From Stenotrophomonas sp. BIGb0135 (GTDB lineage: Bacteria > Pseudomonadota > Gammaproteobacteria > Xanthomonadales > Xanthomonadaceae): 64,000 nt of DNA. Location of the stretch: contig NZ_JANUDX010000003.1 of assembly GCF_024810105.1 (NCBI RefSeq), positions 186,001 through 250,000 on the forward strand. Reading direction: 5' to 3'. Numbering within the stretch: the stretch's first letter is position 1; every line of letters starts with the position of its first letter. The notes below the pieces were generated by a model, which searched no databases, had not been told where the DNA came from, and was given only the letters and a program-made list of their open reading frames with translations. This document shows, piece by piece, positions 53,392-61,888 of the stretch. The position numbers were made by a program, and so were the translations under genes.

Positions 53392-54489
53392 ATGTTATTT
53401 GAAACCCTCGAATCTTCCGGTCACGAACAAGTGGTGTTCTGCCACAACCGCGATGCCGGCCTGAGGGCGATCATCGCCATCCACAACACCACCCTCGGCC
53501 CGGCCTTGGGCGGCGTGCGCATGCGCCCCTACGCCAGCACCGACGATGCGCTGGCCGATGCGCTGCGACTGAGCCGCACCATGACCTACAAGAACGCACT
53601 GGCCGGGCTGAACGTGGGCGGTGGCAAGGCGGTGATCATCGGTGACCCGCGCCAGGACAAGAGCGAAGTGCTGTTCCGCGCGTTCGGGCGGTATGTGGAT
53701 TCGCTCGGCGGCCGCTACATCACCGCCGAAGACGTCGGCACCGACGTCAACGACATGGAGAACATCTACCTGGAGAGCGAGTACGTCACCGGCGTGCACC
53801 AGGTCCATGGCGGCTCCGGCGATCCCGCCCCGTTCACCGCCTACGGCGCACTGCAGGCGCTGATGGCCTCCATGCAGCACAAGCTCGGCCACGAGGAAGT
53901 GGGCAAGGCCAGCATCGCGGTGCAGGGCCTGGGCCATATCGGCATGGAGCTGGTGAAGCTGCTGCGCGACCGGGGCGCCAAGCTGTTCGTCACCGATCTG
54001 GACAGTACGCGGGTCGAGCGCGCCGTCACCGAGTACGGCGCCGAGGCGGTCAAGCCGGACGATATCTACGATGTCAGCGCCGACGTGTTCGCGCCCTGCG
54101 CGCTGGAAGGGGCGATCAACCCGCAGACCCTGCCGCGGTTGAAGTGCAAGATCGTCTGCGGCACCGCCAACAACCAGTTGTCGAGCCTGGAGGTGGGCGA
54201 TGAGCTGCACGCCCGCGGCATCCTGTATGCACCCGACTATGCGGTCAACGCCGGGGGCGTGATGAACGTATCGCTGGAGATCGACGGCTACAACCGCGAG
54301 CGCGCCATGCGCCTGATCCGCAGCATCTACCACAACCTGGGCAGGATCTTCGCGCTGTCCGAGCGCGAGGGCATCGCGCCGCAGCGCGCGGCCGACCAGA
54401 TCGCCGAGACCCGGATCCAGTCGATCGGCAAGTTGAAGATGCCGCTGGGCCGCGCCACCCCGCGACTGGGAACCCTGCGCGGCAGCTGA
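53392..54489 (+). CDS. Leucine dehydrogenase (Glu/Leu/Phe/Val dehydrogenase family)
   Basis: A 365-residue NAD-dependent amino acid dehydrogenase, oxidatively deaminating branched-chain amino acids. The catalytic Lys is in NVGGGKAVI, the Rossmann motif is QGLGHIGMELV, and LGPALGGVRMRPYAST is a hallmark of the leucine/valine branch. The start at 53392 gives MLFETLESSGHEQVVF, the usual N-terminus. The exact substrate (Leu, Val or Phe) cannot be read from sequence. A bidirectional terminator follows. Confidence 0.92.
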   Translation: MLFETLESSGHEQVVFCHNRDAGLRAIIAIHNTTLGPALGGVRMRPYASTDDALADALRLSRTMTYKNALAGLNVGGGKAVIIGDPRQDKSEVLFRAFGRYVDSLGGRYITAEDVGTDVNDMENIYLESEYVTGVHQVHGGSGDPAPFTAYGALQALMASMQHKLGHEEVGKASIAVQGLGHIGMELVKLLRDRGAKLFVTDLDSTRVERAVTEYGAEAVKPDDIYDVSADVFAPCALEGAINPQTLPRLKCKIVCGTANNQLSSLEVGDELHARGILYAPDYAVNAGGVMNVSLEIDGYNRERAMRLIRSIYHNLGRIFALSEREGIAPQRAADQIAETRIQSIGKLKMPLGRATPRLGTLRGS

Positions 54490-54510
54490 TCGCCGCCCGG
54501 CACGGCAATG

Positions 54511-54541
54511 AAAAAGGGCGCGAGGTGATCGCGCCCTTTTT
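54511..54541. terminator. Bidirectional terminator between leucine dehydrogenase and the autotransporter
   Basis: An 8-bp stem (54516-54523 with 54529-54536) carries five A on one side and five T on the other, so it can end both convergent transcripts. Confidence 0.92.
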
Positions 54542-54606
54542 CGTTCTCAACCCATGCCGCCGAGCCCGTGGGCACGGCGCCGATCCGGCCCCGCGCCCGC
54601 CAGCGC

Positions 54607-57453
54607 TCAGAATGCGGCCGAGTAGCGCAAGGCGACCTGACTGAGGTCACCGCGCGGGCCGAAGCGCTGGTCGTAGCCGAAGGCAACGCGGCTGTTGCGG
54701 GTCAGCCACGATTCCACCGACAGCCCGAACAGACCGCCAGAGCGCGCCGGTTGCAGGCCGGCCAGCGGTGCCCAGGCGTCGACGCCGACGAAGCTGGCGT
54801 CCTGGGCAAGGCCGGTGCTGGACAGCCGTTGCTGCCATTCGGCGTAACCGCGCAGCGACCAACTGCCCCACTGCCGCTCGGCACGCACGCCCGCCAGGGC
54901 CTGGCTGCGCGTGCTCAGGTTGCCTTCGGTACGCAGGCCGAAGCCGAGGCCGCCCTGTTCGGTGAAGCGGTCGTTGTCCACCCGCGCGTAATCCGCACCC
55001 AGGTACGGGGTAAGCGAGGATCGAGCGTCGCCGAAGCGGTAGCCGGTTTCCACGCTGGCCGCACTGAAGCTGCCGCCGTAGCGCGCATTGACACCGTACT
55101 GACCGGCACCCAGCAGCAGCTGGCGATCGATCTCACGATGGAACTGGCCGGCGCCCACCTGGCCCAGGGCATAGGCACGGCCCGCGTTCCAGCCGGCGTA
55201 CAGCTGCGCCTGCGACTGGCGGTCACGGCCGCGGTCGCTGCCCCAGTCGCGGTTGTTGTGGGTACGGGTTTCGCCGAAGGCGAAGCCCAGCACGCCGTTG
55301 CTGTCGAAGGCCGCGTCCTGGCCCATCATCCAGCCGCGTGTCTCGGCGCCGCTGGCCGAGAAGCTGCCCTGCCCGACGTCGCCGAGCTGGCTCTGCCAGG
55401 CACCACGCAGACGCGGTGCGCCCTGCACCTGGCCAAAGCGTTCGGACAGCGCACGCCGGTTGAGGTCGATGCTGTCGAAGGTGGCGGCGGTGGCCAGCGC
55501 ATGCGCCTTGCCGGACAAACTGTCCAGGCTGTCCTGCAGCGCCTGGTTGCCCTCGACGCGCTGCAGTTCGCCTGCACCGTCGGCGAAGCCGCTGCCCGCC
55601 AGGCCGCCGCGATCGAGCACCTCGAACGCAGATTCCACGCGTGCCGCGGAGGCCAACGCAGCACTGCCAAACCCGGCGTTGACGCTGGCCGACACCACGT
55701 TGATCTGGTCGGTGGTCAAGGTGACCGCGGTGCTGGTCTGCTGCAGCGACATCTGCAGCAGCGTGGCCTGGGTGAGGCTGTGGGTGACCCCGGCGAACTG
55801 CCCGCTGATCTGGCCGGCCTGCAGCACCGTCTGGGTCCGCCCGGCCGCCGGCACGTAGCCGGCGAGGATGCTGCTGACGTGCACGTTGCCCGCCAGCGCC
55901 GCGGTGCCGGTGACATTGAGCGGGCTGCCGCCCAGCGCGATCATCAGCTGCGCACCGGCGCGCTGGGTGTAATTGCCGTCGATGGTGGCGGTGGTATTGG
56001 CGTCGCGCAGGATCACGCTGCCGCCGTTGTCGACGTTGCCCTTGACCCGCCCGTCGCCGGACAGGAACTGCAGCGCGGACGCGTTCGGGCCGTTGGCGTT
56101 GGCCACCACGGTCACGTTGGAGGTCAGCGAGCCGCCGCTGCGCAGCGCGATGGTGCCCTGCTCGATGCGGGTCTCGCCGGTGTAGGTGTTGGTGCCGGAC
56201 AGGCCGAGCGCGCCGACGCCCTGCTTGATCAGGCCGCCGCTACCGCTGATGTTGTTGCTCCACACCGAGTTGAGCGAGGTCTGGTTGACGTTGACGGTGG
56301 TGTTGCCCCAGTCGAACCGGGCCGGCCCGTTGATCGCCTTGGCGATGTTGAGCAGGCCGTAGCCGAAGGTGCTGTCCACGCCGGCCGGGCCAAGATCGGT
56401 GGCGGTGCCGAGCAGGGTCTGGCGCACCAGGTCGTTGCTGAAGTACGGGTACTTCTGCCACACCAGCGCGGCAGCGCCGGAGACCAGCGGCGCGGCGAAG
56501 GAGGTGCCGTAGTTCCACAGGTACTTCGGCGTGCCGCTGGTGTAGGCCGGGTCCACGTAGACCGCCGCACCGGGCGCGGCCAGGCAGTAACGCGCGGCCA
56601 CGCCGCACGCGTTGGCGTAGGTGGCCAGCTTGCTCGGGTCGGTCGAATCCACCGCGGTGACGCTCAACCAGCCACGTTCCAGATCGGCCGCCGGCAGCGT
56701 GCCGTTCGGGCCGGCCTGGCTCGGCAGTGCAGCCATGCTGGACGGGTTGGGCTTGCTCTCGTTGCCGGTGGCGAACACCACCAGCCCGCCGTTGCTCAGG
56801 ATGAAGGGACGGTATTCCTGCGCGATCGGCGCGGTCGCCGCCGTGTTGGTCCAGTACAGGCCGCCCCAGGAGTTGTTCATCACCTTCACGCCCTGGCTGA
56901 TCAGGTCCTGGTGGACCCCGGCCAGACCCAGCGCGCCGTTGACTTCATTGCCGTTGCCGCTGCCGTCGTCGGTCGGCCGGGTGTCGGCGATGATGCGTGC
57001 GGACACGATCTGCGCCCCCGGCGCGATGCCGCCGGGCCAGGAACCCACCGCCTTGCCGGCGGCCAGTTCGGCCACCGCGGTGCCATGGCCGACCACGTCG
57101 TCCACGTTGAGGTTGTTGGTGCGCGCATCCACATAGCTGTAATTGGCCAGCACCCGGCCGGCCAGCGCCGGATGGTTGCGCATCACGCCCGAGTCGACCA
57201 CGCCGATGCGCACGCCGGTGCCATCCAGCCCGGCCGTGCGCGCCGCGCCCGCCTGGGTGATGGTGAGATGCGCGTCGAACGCCGGCTCGGCCGGCTTGGG
57301 CGGCGTCGGGGTGGTCGGGGGAGGCGTGGTTGGCGGCGTCGTCGGTGGCGGATCGACCCGCACGTTGTTGCCACCGCCACCACCGCCGCAGGCGCCCAGC
57401 GCCGCAGCCAATGCAGTGACCAGAAGAGTCCGCCCCACTACTGCCTTGTTCAT
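54607..57453 (-). CDS. Lipidated S8 serine protease autotransporter
   Basis: A 948-residue type V autotransporter. The start at 57453 gives a lipoprotein signal with LGAC at Cys22, followed by a run of Gly and a Pro/Thr-rich linker (about 33-57). The subtilisin passenger has Asp87 (GVVDSGV), His123 (GHGTAVAEL) and Ser318 (GTSFAAPLVSGAAAL). A beta-helix part (about 380-650) contains LSGTNTYTGETRIEQGTIAL, and a C-terminal barrel (about 680-948) ends in Phe. Lipidated S8 autotransporters (NalP, SphB1) are known; they process other surface proteins. That role is inference. It converges with leucine dehydrogenase. Confidence 0.93.
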   Translation of the reverse strand: MNKAVVGRTLLVTALAAALGACGGGGGGNNVRVDPPPTTPPTTPPPTTPTPPKPAEPAFDAHLTITQAGAARTAGLDGTGVRIGVVDSGVMRNHPALAGRVLANYSYVDARTNNLNVDDVVGHGTAVAELAAGKAVGSWPGGIAPGAQIVSARIIADTRPTDDGSGNGNEVNGALGLAGVHQDLISQGVKVMNNSWGGLYWTNTAATAPIAQEYRPFILSNGGLVVFATGNESKPNPSSMAALPSQAGPNGTLPAADLERGWLSVTAVDSTDPSKLATYANACGVAARYCLAAPGAAVYVDPAYTSGTPKYLWNYGTSFAAPLVSGAAALVWQKYPYFSNDLVRQTLLGTATDLGPAGVDSTFGYGLLNIAKAINGPARFDWGNTTVNVNQTSLNSVWSNNISGSGGLIKQGVGALGLSGTNTYTGETRIEQGTIALRSGGSLTSNVTVVANANGPNASALQFLSGDGRVKGNVDNGGSVILRDANTTATIDGNYTQRAGAQLMIALGGSPLNVTGTAALAGNVHVSSILAGYVPAAGRTQTVLQAGQISGQFAGVTHSLTQATLLQMSLQQTSTAVTLTTDQINVVSASVNAGFGSAALASAARVESAFEVLDRGGLAGSGFADGAGELQRVEGNQALQDSLDSLSGKAHALATAATFDSIDLNRRALSERFGQVQGAPRLRGAWQSQLGDVGQGSFSASGAETRGWMMGQDAAFDSNGVLGFAFGETRTHNNRDWGSDRGRDRQSQAQLYAGWNAGRAYALGQVGAGQFHREIDRQLLLGAGQYGVNARYGGSFSAASVETGYRFGDARSSLTPYLGADYARVDNDRFTEQGGLGFGLRTEGNLSTRSQALAGVRAERQWGSWSLRGYAEWQQRLSSTGLAQDASFVGVDAWAPLAGLQPARSGGLFGLSVESWLTRNSRVAFGYDQRFGPRGDLSQVALRYSAAF

Positions 57454-57755
57454 CCTTGCATCCCCATTGACGTATGAAATCTCCCGCCCGGTCGGTCCTC
57501 CTGGACCTGACCGGCGGCAAGTGCCATGCCTGCGTAGCTGGCCGGTGCAGCGCAGTGTGCCGGGAAAAGCCCGTGTCGCCAATGGCACGCCGTCCCACTA
57601 ATGGGAACGGCCAGGCGGCGGCGCTCCCCATCGACACCGGTGGAAAACCGCGACCCCCTATACTGGGCCACCCCACGCAGTCTGCCGGGACGCGCATTGG
57701 GCCTCGAGGCCCGCGCGCCCATTTCGTATATCGCTCACGCACCAACGAGATTGCC
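57454..57755 (+). promoter_or_regulatory. 302-bp divergent control region of autotransporter and thiolase
   Basis: No supported gene. TATACT (57659-57664) is a good -10 match for the thiolase side, with no well-spaced -35. CCGGTCGG and an imperfect complement form a small dyad near 57488-57513, close to the autotransporter start. No known operator is recognised. Confidence 0.4.
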
Positions 57756-58931
57756 ATGTCCAACATCGTCATCGCCGCCGCCAAACGCACCGCCATCGGG
57801 TCCTTCCTGGGCCAGTTCAACGGTGTCCCCACCCCTACCCTGGGCGCCGCCGCGATCGCCGCGGCACTGCAGCAGTCCGGGGTGCCGGCTGCGGATGTCT
57901 CCGAAGTGATCATGGGCTGCGTGCTGCCGGCCAACCTCGGCCAGGCGCCGGCCCGCCAGGCGGCCATCGCCGCCGGGATCCCGCTGGCCACCGGCGCGAC
58001 CACGCTCAACAAGGTGTGCGGCTCGGGCATGAAGGCGATCATGCTCGGCCATGACCTGATCAAGGCCGGCTCGGCCAGCATCGTGGTGGCCGGCGGCATG
58101 GAGTCGATGTCCAATGCGCCGCACATGCTCCCCAACTCGCGCACCGGCAACCGCTTCGGCAATTTCCAGGCGGTCGACCACATGGCCCACGACGGCCTGG
58201 TCAACGCCTACGACGGCAAGGCCATGGGCGAATTCGCCGAAAGCGCGGTGGAGAAGTACCAGGTCAGCCGCGAGGAGCAGGACGCCTTCGCCATCGAATC
58301 GGTGCGCCGCGCGCAGGCCGCGCAGGCCAGCGGGGCGTTCGACGATGAAATCGTCGCGGTGAAGGTGTCCACCCGCAAGGGCGAGGTCGAATTTGCGCAG
58401 GACGAGCAGCCGGGTCGTTCGGACGTCGCCAAGATCCCGACCCTGCGCCCGGCCTTCAAGAAGGACGGCACCGTCACCGCCGCCAGCTCCTCCAGCATCT
58501 CCGACGGCGCCGCCGCCGTGGTCCTGCTGGCCGAGGAGGACGCGGCCGCGCGTGGCCTGCAGCCGCTGGCCCGGATCGTGGCCCACGCTACCCATTCGCA
58601 GGCGCCGGAGTGGTTCACCACCGCCCCGATCGGCGCGCTGCACAAACTGCTGGAAAAAACCGGCTGGAGCATCGACCAGGTCGACCTGTTCGAGATCAAC
58701 GAAGCCTTCGCGGTGGTGGCCATGGCCCCGATCCGCGAACTGGGCATCCCGCACGAGAAGGTCAACGTGAATGGCGGCGCCTGCGCATTGGGGCATCCGA
58801 TCGGGGCTTCGGGCGCGCGGCTGGTGGTCACCCTGGTGAACGCCTTGCGCAAGCGCGGCGGAAAGCGCGGCATCGCTACGCTCTGCATTGGCGGCGGCGA
58901 AGCAACGGCCATTGCCATCGAATTGATTTGA
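57756..58931 (+). CDS. Acetyl-CoA C-acyltransferase (thiolase)
   Basis: A 391-residue thiolase, condensing or cleaving acetoacetyl-CoA or related 3-ketoacyl-CoA. The nucleophilic Cys is in LNKVCGSGMKAIM, the catalytic His in NVNGGACALGHPIGASGARL, and the second Cys in ATLCIGGGEATA. The start MSNIVIAAAKRTAIGSFLGQ matches AtoB/PhaA-type enzymes. Whether it serves degradation or biosynthesis is open; no other fatty-acid gene is adjacent. It is a single gene. Confidence 0.94.
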   Translation: MSNIVIAAAKRTAIGSFLGQFNGVPTPTLGAAAIAAALQQSGVPAADVSEVIMGCVLPANLGQAPARQAAIAAGIPLATGATTLNKVCGSGMKAIMLGHDLIKAGSASIVVAGGMESMSNAPHMLPNSRTGNRFGNFQAVDHMAHDGLVNAYDGKAMGEFAESAVEKYQVSREEQDAFAIESVRRAQAAQASGAFDDEIVAVKVSTRKGEVEFAQDEQPGRSDVAKIPTLRPAFKKDGTVTAASSSSISDGAAAVVLLAEEDAAARGLQPLARIVAHATHSQAPEWFTTAPIGALHKLLEKTGWSIDQVDLFEINEAFAVVAMAPIRELGIPHEKVNVNGGACALGHPIGASGARLVVTLVNALRKRGGKRGIATLCIGGGEATAIAIELI

Positions 58932-58973
58932 TTGGATTTAACGCGCATTTCGCAAAAATGAATGCGCGATCGC

Positions 58974-59001
58974 TTGACAGCCAATCTTGGCTTGTCATCA
59001 T
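58974..59001 (+). promoter_or_regulatory. Sigma-70 promoter of the first alanine-rich lipoprotein
   Basis: A perfect TTGACA (58974-58979) is followed after 16 nt by CATCAT (58996-59001). AGCCAA and TTGGCT form an inverted repeat in the spacer (58979-58992), a possible operator. The leader contains CGCGC-AATA-GCGCG (59011-59024). A CGAGGA-like ribosome site precedes the ATG at 59056. Confidence 0.7.
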
Positions 59002-59055
59002 GTTGCCGGGCGCGCAATAGCGCGTTGCCTAATCTAACGACGAGGATTCACACAA

Positions 59056-59397
59056 ATGAGCATCAACAAGCTGCTGATCGCGATGGCCCTGGGCCTGGCT
59101 CTGACCGCCTGCTCCAAGCAGGAACAGGCTGCTGACGCTGCTGCTTCGGCCAACGAAGCTGCCGCCGACGCCCAGGTCGCTGCCGACCAGGCCGCTGCTG
59201 CTGGCGCCCAGACCGCCGACGCTGCCCAGGCTGCCGCCGACACCGCCACCACCGCTGCTGACGCTTCGGCCGATGCCGCTGCCCAGGCTGCTGGCGCTGC
59301 CACCGACGCTGCTGCCGGCAACGCTGCCGACGCTGCCAAGGCCGGTGAAGCCACCGCCGAGCAGGCCAAGGACGCTGCTGAAGAAGCCAAGAAGTAA
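59056..59397 (+). CDS. Alanine-rich lipoprotein (first of two)
   Basis: A 113-residue lipoprotein with lipobox LTAC at Cys19, then an almost uninterrupted Ala-rich helix to the Lys-rich C-terminus EEAKK. The length and pattern suggest a helical rod on a membrane anchor, reminiscent of Lpp-like structural lipoproteins. Homology to Lpp is not claimed. Ala codons are often GCT, unlike the GCC bias of neighbours, and promoter and terminator are strong; both suggest high expression. A similar gene follows at 59625. Confidence 0.85.
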   Translation: MSINKLLIAMALGLALTACSKQEQAADAAASANEAAADAQVAADQAAAAGAQTADAAQAAADTATTAADASADAAAQAAGAATDAAAGNAADAAKAGEATAEQAKDAAEEAKK

Positions 59398-59425
59398 TCA
59401 CTTCTTTCTTCAAGCAAGTCTGAAG

Positions 59426-59456
59426 AAGCCGCTGGTTCGCCAGCGGCTTTTTCTTT
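59426..59456 (+). terminator. Rho-independent terminator of the first lipoprotein gene
   Basis: A 10-bp stem (59426-59435 with 59440-59449) with a TTCG loop is followed by a T-rich tail (59448-59456). Confidence 0.94.
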
Positions 59457-59475
59457 GGGCGCGTCGGGCGGACGC

Positions 59476-59500
59476 GTACCGACCCACGGTCTCTCCCTAC
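59476..59500 (-). repeat. Degenerate GTAG palindrome
   Basis: On the minus strand GTAG is followed by GACC/GGTC around a short loop, resembling an eroded SMAG unit. It lies between the two lipoprotein genes. Confidence 0.4.
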
Positions 59501-59624
59501 GCCATCTGCCCCCAACGGCCTGCCCCGGCCCCCGTTCGTTCAGGCGCGGCGGCGGTGCCCACCGGGTCTTCACGACGGCATGAATACGCTGGCCTCCCCT
59601 ACGATTCCCGTATTGGAGACCGCC

Positions 59625-60029
59625 ATGACCATCCGTCCGCTGACCACTTCCCTGCTGGCTGCCTCCCTGCTGCTCGGCCTGGCCGCCTGCAAGGGCCCGG
59701 AAGCCGAACAGGCCCGCCAGGACGCCGCGCAGGCCGCCGACAGCGCCAACGCCGCTGCGCGCGAGGCGGTCGACCAGGCCGCTGCCTCCACCCGCAATGC
59801 CGCCGATGACGCCGCCGCCGCCTCCGAGCGTGCCGCGGCCGATACCCAGCAGGCGCTCGACCGCGCCGCCGCCGCCACGTCGGAAGCTGCCGGCGAGGCC
59901 AAGACCGCGGCCAAGGATGCGGGCGCCCACGCCAGCGATGCCACCGCCGATGCCGCGCAGAAGGTGGCCGACAAGGCCCGCGACGTGGCCGATGAGGCCA
60001 AGAAAAACGCCGACGAAGCCAAGCACTGA
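59625..60029 (+). CDS. Alanine-rich lipoprotein (second of two)
   Basis: A 134-residue lipoprotein with lipobox LAAC at Cys22, then a long Ala-rich helix with regularly spaced Arg, Asp and Glu. The start at 59625 has TTGGAGA upstream; an ATG at 59580 would precede the signal peptide. It resembles the protein at 59056 in architecture but uses GCC more. The pair may be an ancient duplication or convergent low-complexity proteins. Confidence 0.82.
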   Translation: MTIRPLTTSLLAASLLLGLAACKGPEAEQARQDAAQAADSANAAAREAVDQAAASTRNAADDAAAASERAAADTQQALDRAAAATSEAAGEAKTAAKDAGAHASDATADAAQKVADKARDVADEAKKNADEAKH

Positions 60030-60051
60030 GTCATCGCCGGCGCAGCACCCG

Positions 60052-60083
60052 AACGCCCCTTCGCAGGAAGGGGCGTTTTTTTT
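60052..60083 (+). terminator. Rho-independent terminator of the second lipoprotein gene
   Basis: An 11-bp stem (60052-60062 with 60067-60077) with a GCAG-type loop and an eight-T tail (60076-60083). Confidence 0.94.
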
Positions 60084-60146
60084 GGTGTGCCCCGTCCGCG
60101 GGAACGTGGCTGGCAGGTCACCGCCGGCGTGCGGGGCGGGACCGGC

Positions 60147-61778
60147 TCACGGCAGCGCGCGCGTCAGTACCGCGGCGACATCCAGGTCATCCGGCAATGT
60201 GCCGAAGGCCATCGCATGGTCACCGCCCAGACGCGAGCGGATGAAGGCCGCTGCATTCGGGCTGTCGGCGCGCAGCAGGACGGCCGCCTGCAACAGCAGC
60301 GCCAACTGCTCGGTGACGCGGCGCGCCTGCGCTTCCGCCGGCGTCGCCGCCAGCATCGCGCGCAGAGCCTGCAGCGCCGCGTCATAGATCGGATCGCGAC
60401 CGCCGACATTGCCCAGCTCGGCCTCCAGCACCGGCAGCACCTGCGCATCGCGCGACAGCGCGCGCAGCACGTCCAGGCACTGGATGTTGCCACTGCCTTC
60501 CCAGATCGAATTCAACGGCGCCTGCCGATACAGCCGCGGCAGTATCGATTCCTCCACGTAGCCCGCACCGCCCAGGCATTCCTGCGCCTCGTTGACGAAC
60601 ACCGCTGCGCGTTTGCACAGCCAGTATTTTCCAACCGCGGTGGCGACGCGCGCGAACGCCGCTTCATCCGCATCGGTGCCGGCGCGGTCCACCGCGCGCG
60701 CCACGCGCAGGGCGAAGGTCGTGGCCGCTTCGGATTCGATCGCCAGGTCGGCCAGCACGTTGGCCATCAGCGCGTGGTCGCACAGGCGTTTGCCGAATGC
60801 CTGCCGGTGACGGGTGTGGTGCAGCGCCTGGGCCAGTGCCATGCGCATCTCCGCCGCCGCACCCAGCATGCAATCCAGGCGGGTCATCATCACCATGCCG
60901 ATGATGGTGGACACCCCGCGCCCTTCCTCGCCGACCAGGCGCGCCCAGGCACCGCACAGCTCCACTTCGCTGGAGGCGTTGGACCAGTCGCCCAGCTTGT
61001 CCTTCAGCCGCATCAACCGGAACGCGTTGCGGTTGCCGTCTTCGAGTCGCCGCGGCATCAGGAAGCAGCTCAGCCCACCGGGCGCCTGCGCGAGCACCAG
61101 GAAACCATCGGACATCGGCGCGGAGAAAAACCACTTGTGCCCGATCAGCTGGTAGCTCCCGTCAGCCTGCGGCTCGGCACGGGTGGTGTTGGCGCGCACG
61201 TCCGAGCCCCCCTGCTTCTCGGTCATGCCCATGCCCAGGGTGATGCCGTGCTTGTCGGCGATCGGCACGTCGCGCGGATCGTAGTGCGGCGCCGACGCCT
61301 TGTCGGCCCACTCGGCCAATTCCGGGTGCTGGCGCAGCACCGCCACCGCCGCGTGGGTCATGGTCAGCGGGCAACTGGTGCCCGCCTCGGCCTGGTGGTG
61401 CAGGTAGCTCAATGCCGCGCGCGCCACGTGCGCGCCCGGGCTGCCGTCGTACCAGGACAGGCCGGCCACGCCGTGGCTCTTGGCCGCGTCCATCAGCCGG
61501 TGGTAGGCCGGATGGAATTCCACCGTATCGATGCGATGGCCCTGCGCGTCGTGGGTACGCAGCCGTGGCCGATCGCGGTTGGCATCGAAGCCAAGCTGGT
61601 ACAGCAGATCACCGGCCAGCCCGCCGTACTGCGCCAGGCGCGCAACGAACTCGGCGCCCCCTTCGCGCTGCACCGCCGCCACCAGGGCCACGTCATCGGC
61701 CCACAGGTTGCGACCGGCGAACGGGGGTGGCTGGTTGAATACCGCGTGGGTGTCGAAGGCGGTCGGTTCGGACGTCAT
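60147..61778 (-). CDS. AidB-like acyl-CoA dehydrogenase
   Basis: A 543-residue flavoprotein starting MTSEPTAFDTHAVFNQPPPF, with AGGAGG upstream. FAD-binding motifs include GMGMTEKQGGSDVRANTTRA and GHKWFFSAPMSDGFLVLA. The late IWEGSGNIQCLDVLRALSR places the conserved Glu of AidB-type enzymes. The length, beyond standard acyl-CoA dehydrogenases (~380), is that of AidB, an adaptive-response DNA-binding flavoprotein, and its relatives. Whether it protects DNA or oxidises acyl-CoA is not determined. It diverges from the DNA ligase module. Confidence 0.9.
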   Translation of the reverse strand: MTSEPTAFDTHAVFNQPPPFAGRNLWADDVALVAAVQREGGAEFVARLAQYGGLAGDLLYQLGFDANRDRPRLRTHDAQGHRIDTVEFHPAYHRLMDAAKSHGVAGLSWYDGSPGAHVARAALSYLHHQAEAGTSCPLTMTHAAVAVLRQHPELAEWADKASAPHYDPRDVPIADKHGITLGMGMTEKQGGSDVRANTTRAEPQADGSYQLIGHKWFFSAPMSDGFLVLAQAPGGLSCFLMPRRLEDGNRNAFRLMRLKDKLGDWSNASSEVELCGAWARLVGEEGRGVSTIIGMVMMTRLDCMLGAAAEMRMALAQALHHTRHRQAFGKRLCDHALMANVLADLAIESEAATTFALRVARAVDRAGTDADEAAFARVATAVGKYWLCKRAAVFVNEAQECLGGAGYVEESILPRLYRQAPLNSIWEGSGNIQCLDVLRALSRDAQVLPVLEAELGNVGGRDPIYDAALQALRAMLAATPAEAQARRVTEQLALLLQAAVLLRADSPNAAAFIRSRLGGDHAMAFGTLPDDLDVAAVLTRALP

Positions 61779-61888
61779 CGCAGCGGCCTCCTGGCCTGGG
61801 GTTGAGTCGATTCTGCCGCATTGCCGCGCCACTCGCCGTTCAGGCGGATTCTCACCTCCTGCACGAGCGCGGCGGCACAGTGCAGCGC

